From NCBI GenBank assembly GCA_950295325.1, contig OX485804.1:7192001-7256000 (forward strand): a stretch of DNA of 64,000 bases. Direction: 5' to 3'. The translations under genes and the position numbers were made by a program. This document shows positions 1 to 10,963 of this stretch, in pieces. Each line of letters opens with the position of its first letter. Positions within the stretch are counted from its first letter, which is position 1. The notes below the pieces were generated by a model that was given only the letters and a program-made list of their open reading frames with translations, ran no database searches and had not been told where the DNA came from. The DNA is from Polytrichum commune (lineage: Eukaryota; Streptophyta; Polytrichopsida; Polytrichales; Polytrichaceae).

Positions 1-35
1 CACTATAATCATGCTAACACAATCCTACCAACTTC

Positions 36-1954
36 TCATTCAACGTGGGTTGCTTCTTCTGCGATCCGAGCAAGGTTGTCTTTTGCAAAAGTTATGTACT
101 TTTGAGGGATGGACACTGATCCACTATGATTTTTCCGTGGTTTCCATGCTATGAATATGGAATCTGTATCTATCCAAGATGGACCATGCTCAGAATCCAC
201 CTTCCACCGAAAGTTAGGGTTTGTATCCCAGCATGTATAATGCCGAACAACATCTTCATTCCGTGTTGTCGGTCGGTAGTACTCTACTTGTATTTGTCGA
301 AAATGAGGGCTGGAAGTTACAAAATTTGGTTTGGACAAAGCTCTTGCCACCCACACTGGCTTTGCATATGTCTCATCTCCAGGACGCAAAATGAGCATAT
401 AACCTTCATGACAATCCACTGCAATGCGGAAAGATGGTGGCGGACGACTACTAGCAGGCCCCACGTAATGGTCGTCCACATCAAACTCCTCTCGAACCTC
501 TCCATTTCCCAAAAGACTAGCCTCCGAAGCTTGTACATTGACACGTGTTTGTGGCCAAAACCCATGCCTTAAAGTAAGGGGTGTATCTTCATGAAGGTTT
601 GCCAAAGCGCCACGAACACGTATCCAATATTGTATCCAACTTCCGTAACGAAGCCAACACGATCCACCAACATCCGCTACCCTCAAACTCTCCCAATATT
701 GTATGAAGCCTGATATGCCTTTACAAATGTCCTCCAAATTCTTCATGGGTATTGGTTTGCAAGGCTTAGGCTCTCCGTCAGGCAACATCGTCCTTCCTTC
801 CCCATCAACACGCCATACAAGGAGACCCTCCGGTGGGCTCCAGTCTTGTGACGTGCACAACAACTTGTATTGCATGGCGGGGACACCATCGTCACGCACG
901 TAGAACCGAAATTGTTGTGCCTTCGTATGTCCGATCAATCGGTGAGCTCCGCTTCGAATATACGGTTCTATAAATGCCTTGAAGTCTGGAACCTCCTCGA
1001 TCATATGGGGGATGACGGGAATGTTCTCCAAATCCATGTACGACTTCATCAACAATGGGATTGTTGGAAAATCCTCCTCGCGCAACTTCATGCTCCACCG
1101 CCCAAAAGATGCATCGATATCGTCGTGCGTGTGGCCTACCAATAGAAAGGACACAAAAACCTCCTTGAAAATGCCTTTCGCAACCAACAACGACCAATAT
1201 GCAAAACCATATCTACTTTTATTGTCCTTGGCACAATTGTCCAATTGGACACGCAGAGTTGGGGGCAAATTCTTGGCAATCACATCTTCATTTGGTGGCT
1301 CTGGCAAGGAGTGCACGCATACATTTCTTCCATCCAAGACCGCTTCATATAGAGGTGTTGATCCCGAGTTTTCAAATAACAATCTTGATGAATAGGATGG
1401 CGGTTTCTCCAAATCACGTAAAAGCTTTGCAAATGACCCTATTGTGTGGTTTGAATCCGCCGGATACAAATCAAGAGTATAATGAGCATACTTGACATCA
1501 CCATGTCCATGTGCAATCATCCCTGTAAAGCCAACCCAATGGTTTAATATTCAACTATAACACCAAAAAATTCACATGGTGTACATCTATGGCCCCAAAT
1601 ACAAACCTAAAGCACAAATTTGTGTTTAGGTAATGCAATGCAATTGTTATCGAAATCACCTGTAACCGATACAGGAAGCTTAAAAAGGCCGTCCGTGGCT
1701 TTGATTCGATTTGCAAAACATGGTGAGGCTGTTTTGGCATGGTCCATTTTGTCATGGATGATTGTAAGGACCTCCAAAGGCCTAGAGATGGACAAAGCTC
1801 TATTTGTGTAGTAATCATTACGGTGTGTCTCTTGCATGTTCACATGCTTGAAATAGTTCATTTGATGTGCGGCATAGGACTCTGTCTCCATCGTGTGTGC
1901 ATCTCGAAGGCGTTTCAACTTCTCGCATTTGGAACAACGGGCAAATTTGTCGCC
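36..1954 (-). pseudogene. T_A gene, C-terminal part: DUF7869-like core
   Basis: This is the 3' two thirds of the T gene in copy A. It continues in the same frame after a TGA at 1955-1957, runs 1954-1607, has an 84-nt intron (1606-1523, donor ttag|gtttgt, acceptor ttacag|gg) and a last exon 1522-36. The last exon holds LDNCAKDNKSRY and VGHTHDDIDASF, which match the conserved core of DUF7869-type proteins, found widely in eukaryotes and often repetitive in genomes. I infer a transposase or recombinase-like role, but chemistry is not shown. Compared with T_B, one base is missing just before the donor (gtgctttag against gtgcgtttag), so the exons no longer join in frame and a TAG appears at the junction. 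The 494-codon last exon itself is uninterrupted and about 98 percent like T_B, so the damage is recent. Confidence 0.75.
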
Positions 1955-3103
1955 TCATCTTTTTGTGATGTATTCGCTAAAGTGAGATTTTTTTATTGCA
2001 CTCAGTTTCGACAACGAAATAGGGTCCAACCCAGCCTTCTCGCCAACTACGTTTACGTCCAACAATATGTCTTTCCATTTCGTGCCTGTAGGAAGAACCT
2101 TCTCCACAACCTTTTCACCGGTTGCGAGTGTGCGTGTTTTGTGCGGCATTGCATCGGCAAGGGGGACAATGATGGTTGCCAGAGTGGCGGTTGCTTGTCT
2201 CGTTGCTTCCCTTGGTTTCTTTAAGCCCGTATTCCCATGGTGACGGGACCGGCGGCCTTCCTTGGCATACGCGGCTTGTCTATAAAATTCTGCTTTCGAC
2301 ACACCGTGAATGATGTACCATGCAGTACAACACACGTCTATGCTCTCAAGGGTGATGACCTTGCGACCCGCTCCGTTCACATGTATCGCCCTATGGACAT
2401 CAAGCTTTTTGGTGGATCTTAGACGGAAATCTCCAAGCCACATTTCCTCGCGGATGGCCTTCAATTTATCCCTTGGGAACAATTGGCAACAACGATGTAC
2501 ACAACAATCCTTTGTGGCAACTTCTCTAATGGACTCCTCATAAAGCAACCTTTGACGTTTACACTCATTTGCAGACGGAGTAGGACTTGCCAATGTATCG
2601 TACTTCCGTAGGCCTTTGCGTGGCCGAATGTTTACTTGGAGCTCCTCTTGGATTTGGATGTGTCGTCGCTCATGCTCATGCAAATTAACCCCATCAATTG
2701 TCACATTCCTCAACGGCCACCTTCGCAACGAGAACCTATGAGTTGGATTCACTTCGGAATGTACCAGTGATTCCAATATAACAACTCCAACGTCCTCGGT
2801 GCCAAGGGGGTTTTCATCAATGCAATCTTGTGGATGTGTGTTATGACAAATACCCTCCGCCACAGCAACTCCACTGTCATTAACAAGTACTACATCCAAA
2901 TTCACCCATGAAGCTCGTGAAAGCCCAGCACATTCCACAGTGGGGCAAGAAGGGGCAGATGGCGAACGACTCTCCAAGTCACCTTCATCTGCACTGTCAT
3001 CAAAACTATCCTCCCCAACAATGTCTAGCTCATCCCCAGACGTAGATTGGGTGTTGTCCATGTCGTCAGAGAAGGAATCCCCTCTTCCACCAACTCCCTC
3101 CAT
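1955..3103 (-). CDS. T_A gene, N-terminal part
   Basis: The start is set at the ATG at 3103 (MEGVGGRG), which lies a few bases after a splice acceptor that is also present in T_B; the longer upstream frame is intron. The 382 codons give an acidic, Ser/Asp-rich N-terminus (about residues 1-70), a middle region, and a Cys-rich patch (CCVHRCCQLF, near residue 200) followed by VCCTAWYIIHGVSKAEFYR. Spaced Cys/His of this kind precede the core in DUF7869-type proteins and may bind zinc; that is inference. The frame ends EYITKR then TGA (1957-1955), but homologous sequence (GDKFARCSKCEKLKRL) resumes in the same frame directly after it. The same TGA is in T_B. Upstream lies palindrome array A, probably in a 5' UTR intron. 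Confidence 0.7.
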   Translation of the reverse strand: MEGVGGRGDSFSDDMDNTQSTSGDELDIVGEDSFDDSADEGDLESRSPSAPSCPTVECAGLSRASWVNLDVVLVNDSGVAVAEGICHNTHPQDCIDENPLGTEDVGVVILESLVHSEVNPTHRFSLRRWPLRNVTIDGVNLHEHERRHIQIQEELQVNIRPRKGLRKYDTLASPTPSANECKRQRLLYEESIREVATKDCCVHRCCQLFPRDKLKAIREEMWLGDFRLRSTKKLDVHRAIHVNGAGRKVITLESIDVCCTAWYIIHGVSKAEFYRQAAYAKEGRRSRHHGNTGLKKPREATRQATATLATIIVPLADAMPHKTRTLATGEKVVEKVLPTGTKWKDILLDVNVVGEKAGLDPISLSKLSAIKKSHFSEYITKR

Positions 3104-3280
3104 TGCGCCTACACACATGGAAAGAATGTAAGGGTCCAAAAGAATAAAATATCGGAAAATGCAAGACACCATGATCAATGGGGACACCGAGGATGAAGAC
3201 ATTTCCAACACAACTACAATGTGAACTCCCAACACTGTGTGTAAGTCCAAAACAAGTTCCAGAAATTATTTTGGTGCGGG

Positions 3281-4221
3281 TTTGGGTCGACCGGCCCAAA
3301 CCTCATAAGGGTCGGACTGAACCCCTAACACACTGGGGTAGGGGTTTGGGTCGGTCGACCCAAACTTGATAAGGGTCAGGAAAAAACCCTAACACACTGG
3401 GGTAGGGGTTTGGGTCGACCGACCCAAACCTCACAAGGGTGCATCCACCCACACCAGGTAGGGGTTTGGGTCGGTCGACCCAAACGTGATAAGGGTTAGG
3501 AAAAAACCCTAACACACTGGGGTAGGGGTTTGGGTCGACCGACCCAAACCTCACAAGGGTGCATCCACCCACACCAGGTAGAGGTTTGGGTCGGTCGACC
3601 CAAACCTAATAAGGGTCAGGAAAAAACCCTAACACACTGGGGTAGGGGTTTGGGTCGACCGACCCAAACCTCACAAGGGTACATCCACCCACACCAGGTA
3701 GGGGTTTGGGTCGGTCGACCCAAACTTGATAAGGGTCAGGAAAAAACCCTAACACACTGGGGTAGGGGTTTGGGTCGACCGACCCAAACCTCACAAGGGT
3801 GCATCCACCCACACCAGGTAGTGGTTTGGGTCGGTCGACCCAAACCTGACAAGGGTCAGAAAAAAACCCTAACACACTAGGGTAGGGGTTTGGGTCGACC
3901 GACCCAAACCTCACAAGGGTACATCCACCCACACCACGTAGGGGTTTGGGTCGGTCGACCCAAACCTGATAAGGGTCAAGAAAAAACCCTAACATACTGG
4001 GGGTAGGGGTTTGGGTCGACCGACCCAAACCTCACAAGGGTCAGACATAAACCCTAACACACTAGTGGACAGGTTTGGGTCGGTCGACCCAAACCTGATA
4101 AGGGTCAGACAAAAACCCTAACACACTGGGGTTGGGGTTTGGGTCGACCGATCCAAACCTATTAAGGGTCAGACATAAACCCTAACACACTAGTGGACAG
4201 GTTTGGGTCGGTCGACCCAAA
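3281..4221. repeat. Array A: 16 copies of the TTTGGGTCGNNCGACCCAAA palindrome
   Basis: Sites start at 3281, 3345, 3409, 3465, 3529, 3585, 3649, 3705, 3769, 3825, 3889, 3945, 4010, 4074, 4138 and 4202. Spacing alternates 64 and 56 bp, so the real tandem unit is about 120 bp with two sites in opposite orientation (centre AC then GT). Spacers differ (ggataaggg/ccctaacacactgg type against gtgcatccacccacacc type). Two sites are imperfect (3281 ggcccaaa; 4138 gatccaaa). The array lies between the TATA box of the T_A unit and the T_A start codon, next to a splice acceptor at about 3110, so it is probably inside a 5' UTR intron. Repeated reading frames across it (VWVDRPK, FGSVDPN, GRSTQT) are by-products of the palindrome. 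Confidence 0.95.
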
Positions 4222-4849
4222 CCTCATAGGGTCAGACTCAAAACCCGCCAACACTAGTGTAATGGTGAAGGTTCGCCCAAGTATACTACAAAATCCGGCG
4301 TATAATGCGGCGGATATTGCGTGGTGTGTTGAATTTGAGTTCATTGCAAAGTTCACGGTGGGCTTGCATGGTGTGGATAGGTGCTCATGAACTTGCATGC
4401 TATGGATAAGTGCTCATGAACGGCAACATGCACGAACCTTGAAGTACAGCTCCTACCTAGAGTTCTCTCTACGAATTCGACAGCGGGAGAAGAGAAAAAA
4501 AAGACCGACTTTTGAGGGGTGCGCCCCTTTATACTATCCACCTCCGCTTCCCAGACTTAGTCATTGGATGTCTTCCCCTCCTTCTTCTCTTGCAGAGGTT
4601 ATTTCAAACCTCCTGACAGAATTCCCCGTTTTCTGTTTATAGTAGAAAAATGCGCATCTATCAATGCCCCTCTGATACCCCAGCCGTCATATGACTTAGG
4701 CTATGTTATTTAATCTATTTGTTTTGTTTTGTGTGGATATGACATACGCCATTGGGAGGAAGGGTGGCGGCCACATTAATTTTTTCAAGTATCATCAAGG
4801 TATATTTTAACCAATATGTAGACCCAAACACAACTCCATTCAATGCTTT
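4222..4849 (-). promoter_or_regulatory. T_A unit start and core promoter region
   Basis: On the minus strand this holds a TATA-box candidate (TATAAA, 4533-4528) within a stretch that is closely repeated in inverted orientation at about 15919-16480 in front of T_B. No gene is seen. The unit begins at AAAGCATTGAATGG (4849 downward), directly abutting the terminus of M_A at 4850. Transcription would run toward array A and T_A. The TATA call rests on conservation between two copies and position only. Confidence 0.5.
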
Positions 4850-5424
4850 AACACTATATTCGTTAAATTGAAACTTTTTGGGCATTTTGAGACATTCACA
4901 AAAATAAGAACAAGGATAAATGGAACACATATTGGAGAAAGTTGTAAGATGCGAACACTTTGAAGCGGGTGTTTAGAACAAGATCCCCATTAATAACTCA
5001 TATTTGGGATTGTTTAGGGTGGGCAATCCAAACCTTAGGCCAAGTTGAAGGGGAAATCTTAAAACATTCATATTATCGCACAAAAACTTGTATGAATATG
5101 GTTTAGGTAGGGCAATCCAAACCATAGATCATATTGAAGGGGAAATATGTGAACCAATATAATATAACATACAAAATATTCCAAACTCATATTTGTGATG
5201 GTTTAGGTAGGGCAATCCAAACCTTAGACCATATGGAAGGGGAAATCATGTGACACTTATATTATTGCAAAAAAAACATACAAAGTGTGGCATGTAAAAT
5301 GCATAGCATGCTAACACCACACATCCATTGGATAGTGCGACCCAAAATGTTCTTGCCTATGGCCCACAACCCTACGCCTACTATGGCCTATCTAGCCTCA
5401 GAGACTACCTCTTTTTCTTTTGCT
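4850..5424 (-). other. M_A 3' region with unit terminus and three decayed palindromes
   Basis: No gene is seen. The terminus AACACTATATTCG is at 4850-4862. Three decayed palindromes of the form TTTAGGTAGGGCAATCCAAA lie at about 5012-5033, 5100-5123 and 5200-5223. The same three occur inverted at 32450-32661 in M_B. They align over 22 bp with the intact palindrome, with changes at the CG steps. Confidence 0.65.
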
Positions 5425-6206
5425 TCATTTTCTTTTGCTTTTTTTTTCTTTTGCCTCTTTTTCTTTTGCCTCTTTTTCTTTTGCTGCGGCTTCTTTTGCT
5501 CGCATTGCTTCAACATTCCTGAAAATCTCCGCCCCGCGACTATAGCCATTCTTGGGGTGACCGCCATCAAAAACACATTTTGGATTCCGTCGGCCGCCCG
5601 AATTATACGACGAAGAATTCGAATACGATGAAGTGGACTGTCTTGCATTTCTGGTCATGGAGTAGAAACGCTCCAACTCGACGGACGCACTAGCCCGCAT
5701 AGGTTTACGGGTGGGAGCAACCTGCAACGCGTCAATGCAAGAACACACGTGTTAGTTTAGGGAGGAAGACCCAAACGTGTCACACGTTCATTTTTTAAGT
5801 GCCGGATGATTGTAATGCGCGGTTAACCATGTTTGGGGGGGGGGGGGTTCACCTTGTCACCGGGGGCGTTCCCGTCGGAGTCGGCGAGGAGGGGCAATGC
5901 GTCCCGCAAAGGAATAGGAAGGGTGCCACTCTTCGTAGGCCGAGCGTCCATCCGCAGCCGCCGTTGAGGTGTACTACTGCCGCCGGGCCGAGAGGGGGAC
6001 GTCCGGACGCATTTGCGATTTATGCCCTTGAGCGGCGACGGGGACGGAGATGGCCGGAAGATTTGCTTGGGTGGGGGGCTATCGACGACGCCGGCGTCGA
6101 TAGGCTCCTTGGAGTAGTCGATGGTGGACGCGGCATCGTAGACGGTCTCGTAGAAGAAGCTCCCCAAGTTTGATTCGCTGACGATCTCAATCGAGGGCTC
6201 CAAACG
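5425..6206 (-). CDS. M_A downstream gene: Pro/Ser-rich, Lys-rich tail protein
   Basis: I do not recognise a family. Two exons are supported by comparison with M_B and M': exon a 6206-5853 (acceptor gcgccag, donor acaag|gtgaac) and exon b 5721-5425 (acceptor gttgcag). Exon a has YDAASTIDYS and DSPPP motifs conserved in all three copies; exon b has NSGGRR, GYSRGAEIFR and a highly charged K/E/A tail likely to form a helix. The last frame differs from M_B at the tail: M_A ends in KSKRK while the VVSEAR end is in another frame, so an indel lies in the A-rich tail. A first exon may exist further upstream, because no good ATG opens exon a. It lies 110 bp after the M gene stop on the same strand. Confidence 0.55.
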
Positions 6207-6317
6207 CTGGCGCAAAAAAGGAAACAAAACAAAACCCAAGGGGAGGGGGGAGCATGTGAAAATCGATATACAATTGAGGCATAATATATCACACACAATG
6301 GCACACCATGTAGTATC

Positions 6318-7130
6318 TCAAATGAGTTTATTATATTTCGCGTGAGCGTACAACTCTCTGTACATATAGTCCTTCGGATCCATGTATCTTTCGCCTATCG
6401 GATTACAACTAAGGAACCGGGGCACGGGTAGTCCGCTCCCCACGAGCGTTTGAATGTACTTAAGTAGGTCTAACAAAAAGCGGTCTCGGACCTTCTCGAC
6501 CGTCCACGTGGGGCAAACTATGAAGTTCGAGGTCGGGTTCAAAATGTTTTTGGAAGCGCTGTCGTCCACCATCAACGTGTTGTCACGGGTGGGGCGAACG
6601 TCGTAGGGACAGCCGACCATGGTCGGACGCTGGTCCCATACGACTGGCTTCAAGACCTTAAGAAATTGGTTTACGGCGGGGTTGTTGGGCTTTTTCACAA
6701 CCCTGCCCTCGGGGGTGTATAACGTTCTACAAGAGTCCTGTCCTAGGACCAAGCACGGGGGTTGGAGTCCCTTGAAGATGAACTCCACGACGGCCTGGGT
6801 GTTCTCGGACTTCATGGAGCTCCACACGATCACCCACCATTTGGATAGGGCGACCTGCAGGAAGCGCCGAAGCCACGGGCGGAGGTACACTAGCTTGCTT
6901 TTGATGTACGCGGGGGGACCATCGTAGTTGGCGTCCTCGGGCTTGCAGAAAGGCACCGTGGGGACCCTCGGACAATGCACGCACTGGACAAGGACCCCGT
7001 TGAGGTCTAGCACCAGGAACCGGGTCTTGGGAGGCGAAGGTGGCGAGGGCAAAATCGGGGGGACCACCGCGTTGTCCTCCACACTCCTCGGAGAGGATCG
7101 GTGGGGAGCTGCGACGCTATGCTCCGAACC
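6318..7130 (-). CDS. M_A exon 4: FCP1-type HAD phosphatase domain
   Basis: The exon opens after gccgcag at 7130 in phase 0 with the end of exon 3, so I read it as the C-terminal domain of the M protein, though an independent gene is possible. It shows HAD motif I as LVLDLNGVL, motif II as VWSSM and motif III as LMVDDS, the order of FCP1/SCP-type CTD phosphatases. Motif I has Asn where active FCP1-type enzymes normally have the second Asp (DxDx), a substitution also kept in M_B and M'. It ends HAKYNKLI then a stop, 270 codons. If active it would remove phosphate from a protein Ser/Thr, but the changed motif makes a binding role as likely. Confidence 0.75.
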   Translation of the reverse strand, partial: GSEHSVAAPHRSSPRSVEDNAVVPPILPSPPSPPKTRFLVLDLNGVLVQCVHCPRVPTVPFCKPEDANYDGPPAYIKSKLVYLRPWLRRFLQVALSKWWVIVWSSMKSENTQAVVEFIFKGLQPPCLVLGQDSCRTLYTPEGRVVKKPNNPAVNQFLKVLKPVVWDQRPTMVGCPYDVRPTRDNTLMVDDSASKNILNPTSNFIVCPTWTVEKVRDRFLLDLLKYIQTLVGSGLPVPRFLSCNPIGERYMDPKDYMYRELYAHAKYNKLI

Positions 7131-7624
7131 CTGCGGCGACGAGCGAGAGAAGGCGGACGAGGACTATGTTATGCTATGTCCATCTCAAGCAGAACGGAAA
7201 TTTTGTGCAAACACAAGAAGAATTGGACCATTGGTGGCAACAAAAACATACAAGGGGAACAACATACATTGGGACACGGATGCAAACATATGGGCGCCAA
7301 AAATAATAATTTTATTTTTACAAATCTCTATGTACAATTTGATTGGGGGGGGGGGGGGACCGCGGTGAACGAGGGCATTCACACTATCCTAATTCTACAT
7401 CTACAAAATTGGTTGCGCGCCGCCAAGGTCGAGCATAGTCGAGTGCAGGTGAGACGAAGGGGATCGCGGGGGGGCACGTTGGGGGGAGGGGGAGCAAGTG
7501 TAGAGCATGGGGGGCAGGGGGTGTGCATTTCCTCCTAGCAAGGGGGACACGACCACGCCAACAAGACAATGACCCAGCAAGTTTGGGTCGGTCGACCCAA
7601 ACTGGGGAGGGCTCAGTGTATTAC
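7131..7624 (-). other. M_A intron 3, one palindrome
   Basis: A 494-nt intron, donor GAG|gtaata at 7624 and acceptor gccgcag at 7131. It contains one full palindrome at 7582-7601, close to the donor, and C/G homopolymer runs. The equivalent intron in M_B (30071-30557) has one site at 30093; that in M' has several sites of the other palindrome. Confidence 0.7.
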
Positions 7625-9109
7625 CTCGCCCTGGTCATGTCTCGACGATGTGGAAGCCTCCACCGTCCCCGCTGCCCCGCCTCTCTCGCCACCGCCTTCT
7701 CCGACGACGTCAGGAACCTTCTCCTGCAAACGATCGGCATCAGGCCCTTGTCCTAAACCAATCTCCGCATTTGCATCATGCATGGGTTCATCGATTTGGT
7801 TAGGAGTAGAGGTATCACCAGGCCCTTGCAAGCCTTCAACATCTAGCATGGCCGTGTCTAGTTGACACCCATGTTGGTCAAGGGAGGACTGCGCTGCAAC
7901 GGGGTTTGGGTCGCCCGACCCAAACTGTCCTGCATCTGGAGAGGGCCCTTCGGACACTCCAGTGGATGGTGGGTTTGGGTCGGTCGACCCAAACATCCTG
8001 GGGTCGTCCGATTGGTGAGGGGGCGCCATGACTATCGGGGGCCGAAGTGGTGGAGGGCCCAAAGGGGAGGAGGCTCCAGAGACGCGCCAGATGTTGGGGT
8101 CATCCACTTGCTGGACCGGCGCGTACGGAACTTGGTGGGGCCGAATCAAGTGCTGGAAGCTGAAAGACGATTGCGGCACAGGCTGCTGAGGGATGCTCTG
8201 CGGAGGGAAGCCGGGGGGCAAGTGCGGGAAGGAGCTGGAGGGAGCCACCACCAAACCTTGCGCCCACATTCCTTGTATCACTTGTGATATCAATTTGGCG
8301 TGGGACGGAGGTTGGGCCATCGCCCTCTGTCGTTCCTGCTCCAACAGGAGAGCCCTCAGCTCTGCTACCTCGTTCCGCATTGAGGGTTCTTCCGCGGCAG
8401 CCTTCTGCAGGCGGACTCGCTGCTCCTCGTCCCTCCTCATCTTCTCGTTCGCCTCCTCCACAGTCAGGACCTCGGGCTTCACCCTAACCATGCCAGCGAA
8501 CGCTGTCGGGGACGGGGGATCTGATCTTAGCCGTTTGGCGAGCTCAATGTCATCGTCGTCCTCGCTGCTTATGGCAATGGTCTCCTCCACGGAGTAGTCG
8601 CCATACAGCTTCTTCCCCTTCATCTTCCTCCTCTCCCTGAACGTGGCGGTCGCGTCCCTGGAGTACATGTCCCGTGCATCGTCCACCGTCAGGACGGGCA
8701 CGAGCTTACTCTGCGGGGTTGCCGCCCGCATCGCCTTCTTCCGTTGAGGGGCTTCGGATTCTTGCGTGAAGCCCGTTGCCCCTTCCTCCACGTCGCCTTC
8801 CTTCTCCGCCTCCTCGTGCTCCTCTTCTTCCTCCTCCTCCTCGACATTGCCACCTTCTGTGCGGGACGGATTGCCCGGATGCAACCCGACAAGAGGTTCG
8901 GGTTCTTGGGTTGTGGCCCTCATGGCCATTTCTTCCGGGTTGATCCGCCTCACCCTATCAAGAGGGTTTTCGCCCCCCTGAACAACCTCGTCGACGTAGC
9001 TACCCGGGATCCAATCGAGGATGTCCATCTTCTTCGCCAACGATCTCTGCGTCCTGTAAAATGGCAGATCGCCATCCTCTATGTAGGAGTATATACTCAG
9101 CCCCGACAT
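7625..9109 (-). CDS. M_A exon 3: acidic and Pro/Gln-rich low-complexity linker
   Basis: The exon of 495 codons joins in phase 0 to exons 2 and 4. It starts MSGLSIYSYIEDGDLPFY, then has an acidic run, a coiled-coil-like stretch with KMRRDEEQRVRLQKAAAEE, and a long Pro/Ser/Gln-rich region. Two palindromes lie inside the coding frame, at 7905-7924 (centre cc) and 7974-7993; on this strand they encode FGSGDPN and FGSTDPN. No catalytic domain is visible. M_B has the same two coding palindromes. It is probably a flexible linker between the MTase-like and phosphatase-like domains. Confidence 0.75.
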
Positions 9110-9373
9110 CTACACAATCCAAGTTATATAGACATTAGAATTAGGCGAGGGACATAAACAAGACCAAGTACAATGTGTAATTTGGGTCGATCGACCCAAA
9201 CCAACAAAGAGCCTAGTTTGGGTCGATCGACCCAAACCAACAAAGAGACTAGTTTGGGTCGATCGACCCAAACCAACAAAGAGCCTAGTTTGGGTCGATC
9301 GACCCAAACCAACACAGAGCCTAGTTTGGGTCGATCGACCCAAACTGCGCACGAGTTATAGAAAGTCGCTTAC
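9110..9373 (-). repeat. M_A intron 2 with five palindromes at exact 36-bp spacing
   Basis: The intron donor is ATG|gtaagc (9373) and the acceptor ttgtgtag. It contains five perfect palindromes with centre AT, at 9181, 9217, 9253, 9289 and 9325, each separated by caacaaagagcctag-type spacers. The same intron in M_B holds only two sites (28461, 28497), so the tandem has expanded or contracted since the copies split. Confidence 0.9.
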
Positions 9374-10705
9374 CATGGCAGCATAGATAGGTTTAGAGCC
9401 TCCGAAGACGTTGAAGATGCAATCCCCTCTCCTCGTCAGCGTCCTCATCATTCTCACGTAAAATTCCATCCGCAGCTCATCTAAAGGATAGTTCGCGTAT
9501 TTAGCCTCGTCGTAGAGGCACTTGTTGACACCCAACCCTTCTGGAACTTGGAAGAGTTTGTCCATCCGGGATATAGGGTGGTTCGGCACCTTCAGCAACT
9601 CCGCTTTGTACACGAAGTACAAACACAAGACGTTGACGAACTTGGTCTTCTTGTCCCTCAACGTCGTGTAAGCTCCCTCCGCCGGTGCGGCGATGTAGTG
9701 AGACTTGGAGACTGCATACTCCGGCTGCAGTTTCCGGACAAGCTCGTACACCTGCTCCGCCCTCCTATCCTCGACTATCCAAAGCCAGATATCTACCTCC
9801 CTGAACTTAGGGCTTGCATAATCGACGAACTTAGATAGGAAGGGGTCATAGAAGAGGGTGCTCATCGTGCCCTCAAATGAGCTTCCAGGAATATTCCTGA
9901 AATCAATCATCCCAAAAGGAAAGCGGTCCCTTGCTTTCGTCCTTATCGCCATTCTGGCGTCTTGACCTGGCCAGCCCTGAATTTTCAACGGGTCGGCGGT
10001 GACAAGGTTGAAGTACGCTTCCCCTTCAAACTGGACAATCTTATTCTCCTTGATGAAGTTCGAGAACGCACGCGCTGTGTGATCCGGAAGCGCCCGGTTC
10101 TTCCCACCCTTCACCATCTTGGCCCGCAAGAAGTCGTCCCCCGCTTCCCTTATTAGAGCCGCCATGGAGGCACTGGTGAACTTATATTCAGCTTTGAATG
10201 CTCTCCAGTTAGCCTCATGGACCTCGCCGTCCACGACAATATTCCTCTCTGGCACTAGTTTATGCAGCTCCTGCACGATAGTCGTCTTCTTTTTCCTGTT
10301 ATCCGTCCATTCCTTCATGGTGTAGCATGAAGGAACGAAGGATTTGGGCTTTTGGAAGACAATCTTCGGGTGCACCCAACACCTCTTCGCCGTGGGTGCC
10401 ACGTGCAGGATGTGAGATGCCGCCTTCTCCACCTCCGTCTCTGACAGCCCTTGAAGAGTTCTAAAGAACTCTCTCACGAGAGGCTTCATCTGCTTGAAGC
10501 GCGAGGTTTGGCTGAAGAAAATGCCAGTGTCGGGGTCGATCAAATCCCCCATCTCGTGCTTTTCAAACACGGTTTTCCACTTCCTCCAAACTGAGTCAGA
10601 TGCTGTAATCAAGTAAATCTCCCCCTTGAGGTCGCTGTATTTCTTCTGCTTGTGGCTCGAATTATCAATGGAGGAGAATTTGTTGATCATTTGGTATTTG
10701 AAATC
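9374..10705 (-). CDS. M_A exon 2: methyltransferase-like domain
   Basis: The 444 codons are uninterrupted. The N-terminal part continues the exon 1 protein (DFKYQMINKFSS). Toward the C-terminus it carries LFYDPFLSKF, in the place of motif IV of N6/N4 DNA methyltransferases (DPPY), then DIWLWIVEDRR, and ends with RGDCIFNVFGGSKPIYAAM, in the place of motif I (D.F.GSGT..AA). Motif IV before motif I is the beta-class order. Both motifs deviate from the active consensus, so it may be a non-catalytic DNA-binding fold. ParB-like plus MTase in this order is a known fusion in phage and prophage proteins. The exon joins exon 3 in phase 0. Confidence 0.65.
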
Positions 10706-10963
10706 CTGCACGTCCACAAAACAGAACATTTGAATGCGTGTTAGATATGTACATGTGATTTCCAACCCATATCATGACCAACATCTGCAACAACAGTTTG
10801 GGTCGATCGACCCAAACTAAATAAACTAGCTGCATCAGGAGTTTGGGTCGGTCGACCCAAACTAAATAAACAAGGCTGCATCAAGAGTTTGGGTCGGTCG
10901 ACCCAAACTAAATAAACAAGGCTGCATCAGGAGTTTGGGTCGGTCGACCTAAACAATACTCAC
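10706..10963 (-). repeat. M_A intron 1 with four palindromes
   Basis: The donor is GAG|gtgagt (10963) and the acceptor cgtgcag. Sites are at 10797 (centre AT), 10842, 10888 and 10934 (last with gaccta in place of gaccca), separated by ctaaataaacaaggctgcat spacers of 45-46 bp. M_B has three sites in the same intron. Confidence 0.9.

Noticed and set aside
126-572. Plus-strand frames opposite T and M genes
   Set aside because: Shadows of the minus-strand exons, not conserved in their own right.
3303-4028. Open frames VWVDRPK / FGSVDPN / GRSTQT in the arrays
   Set aside because: All are translations of the palindrome in different frames, with non-coding spacers; no gene.
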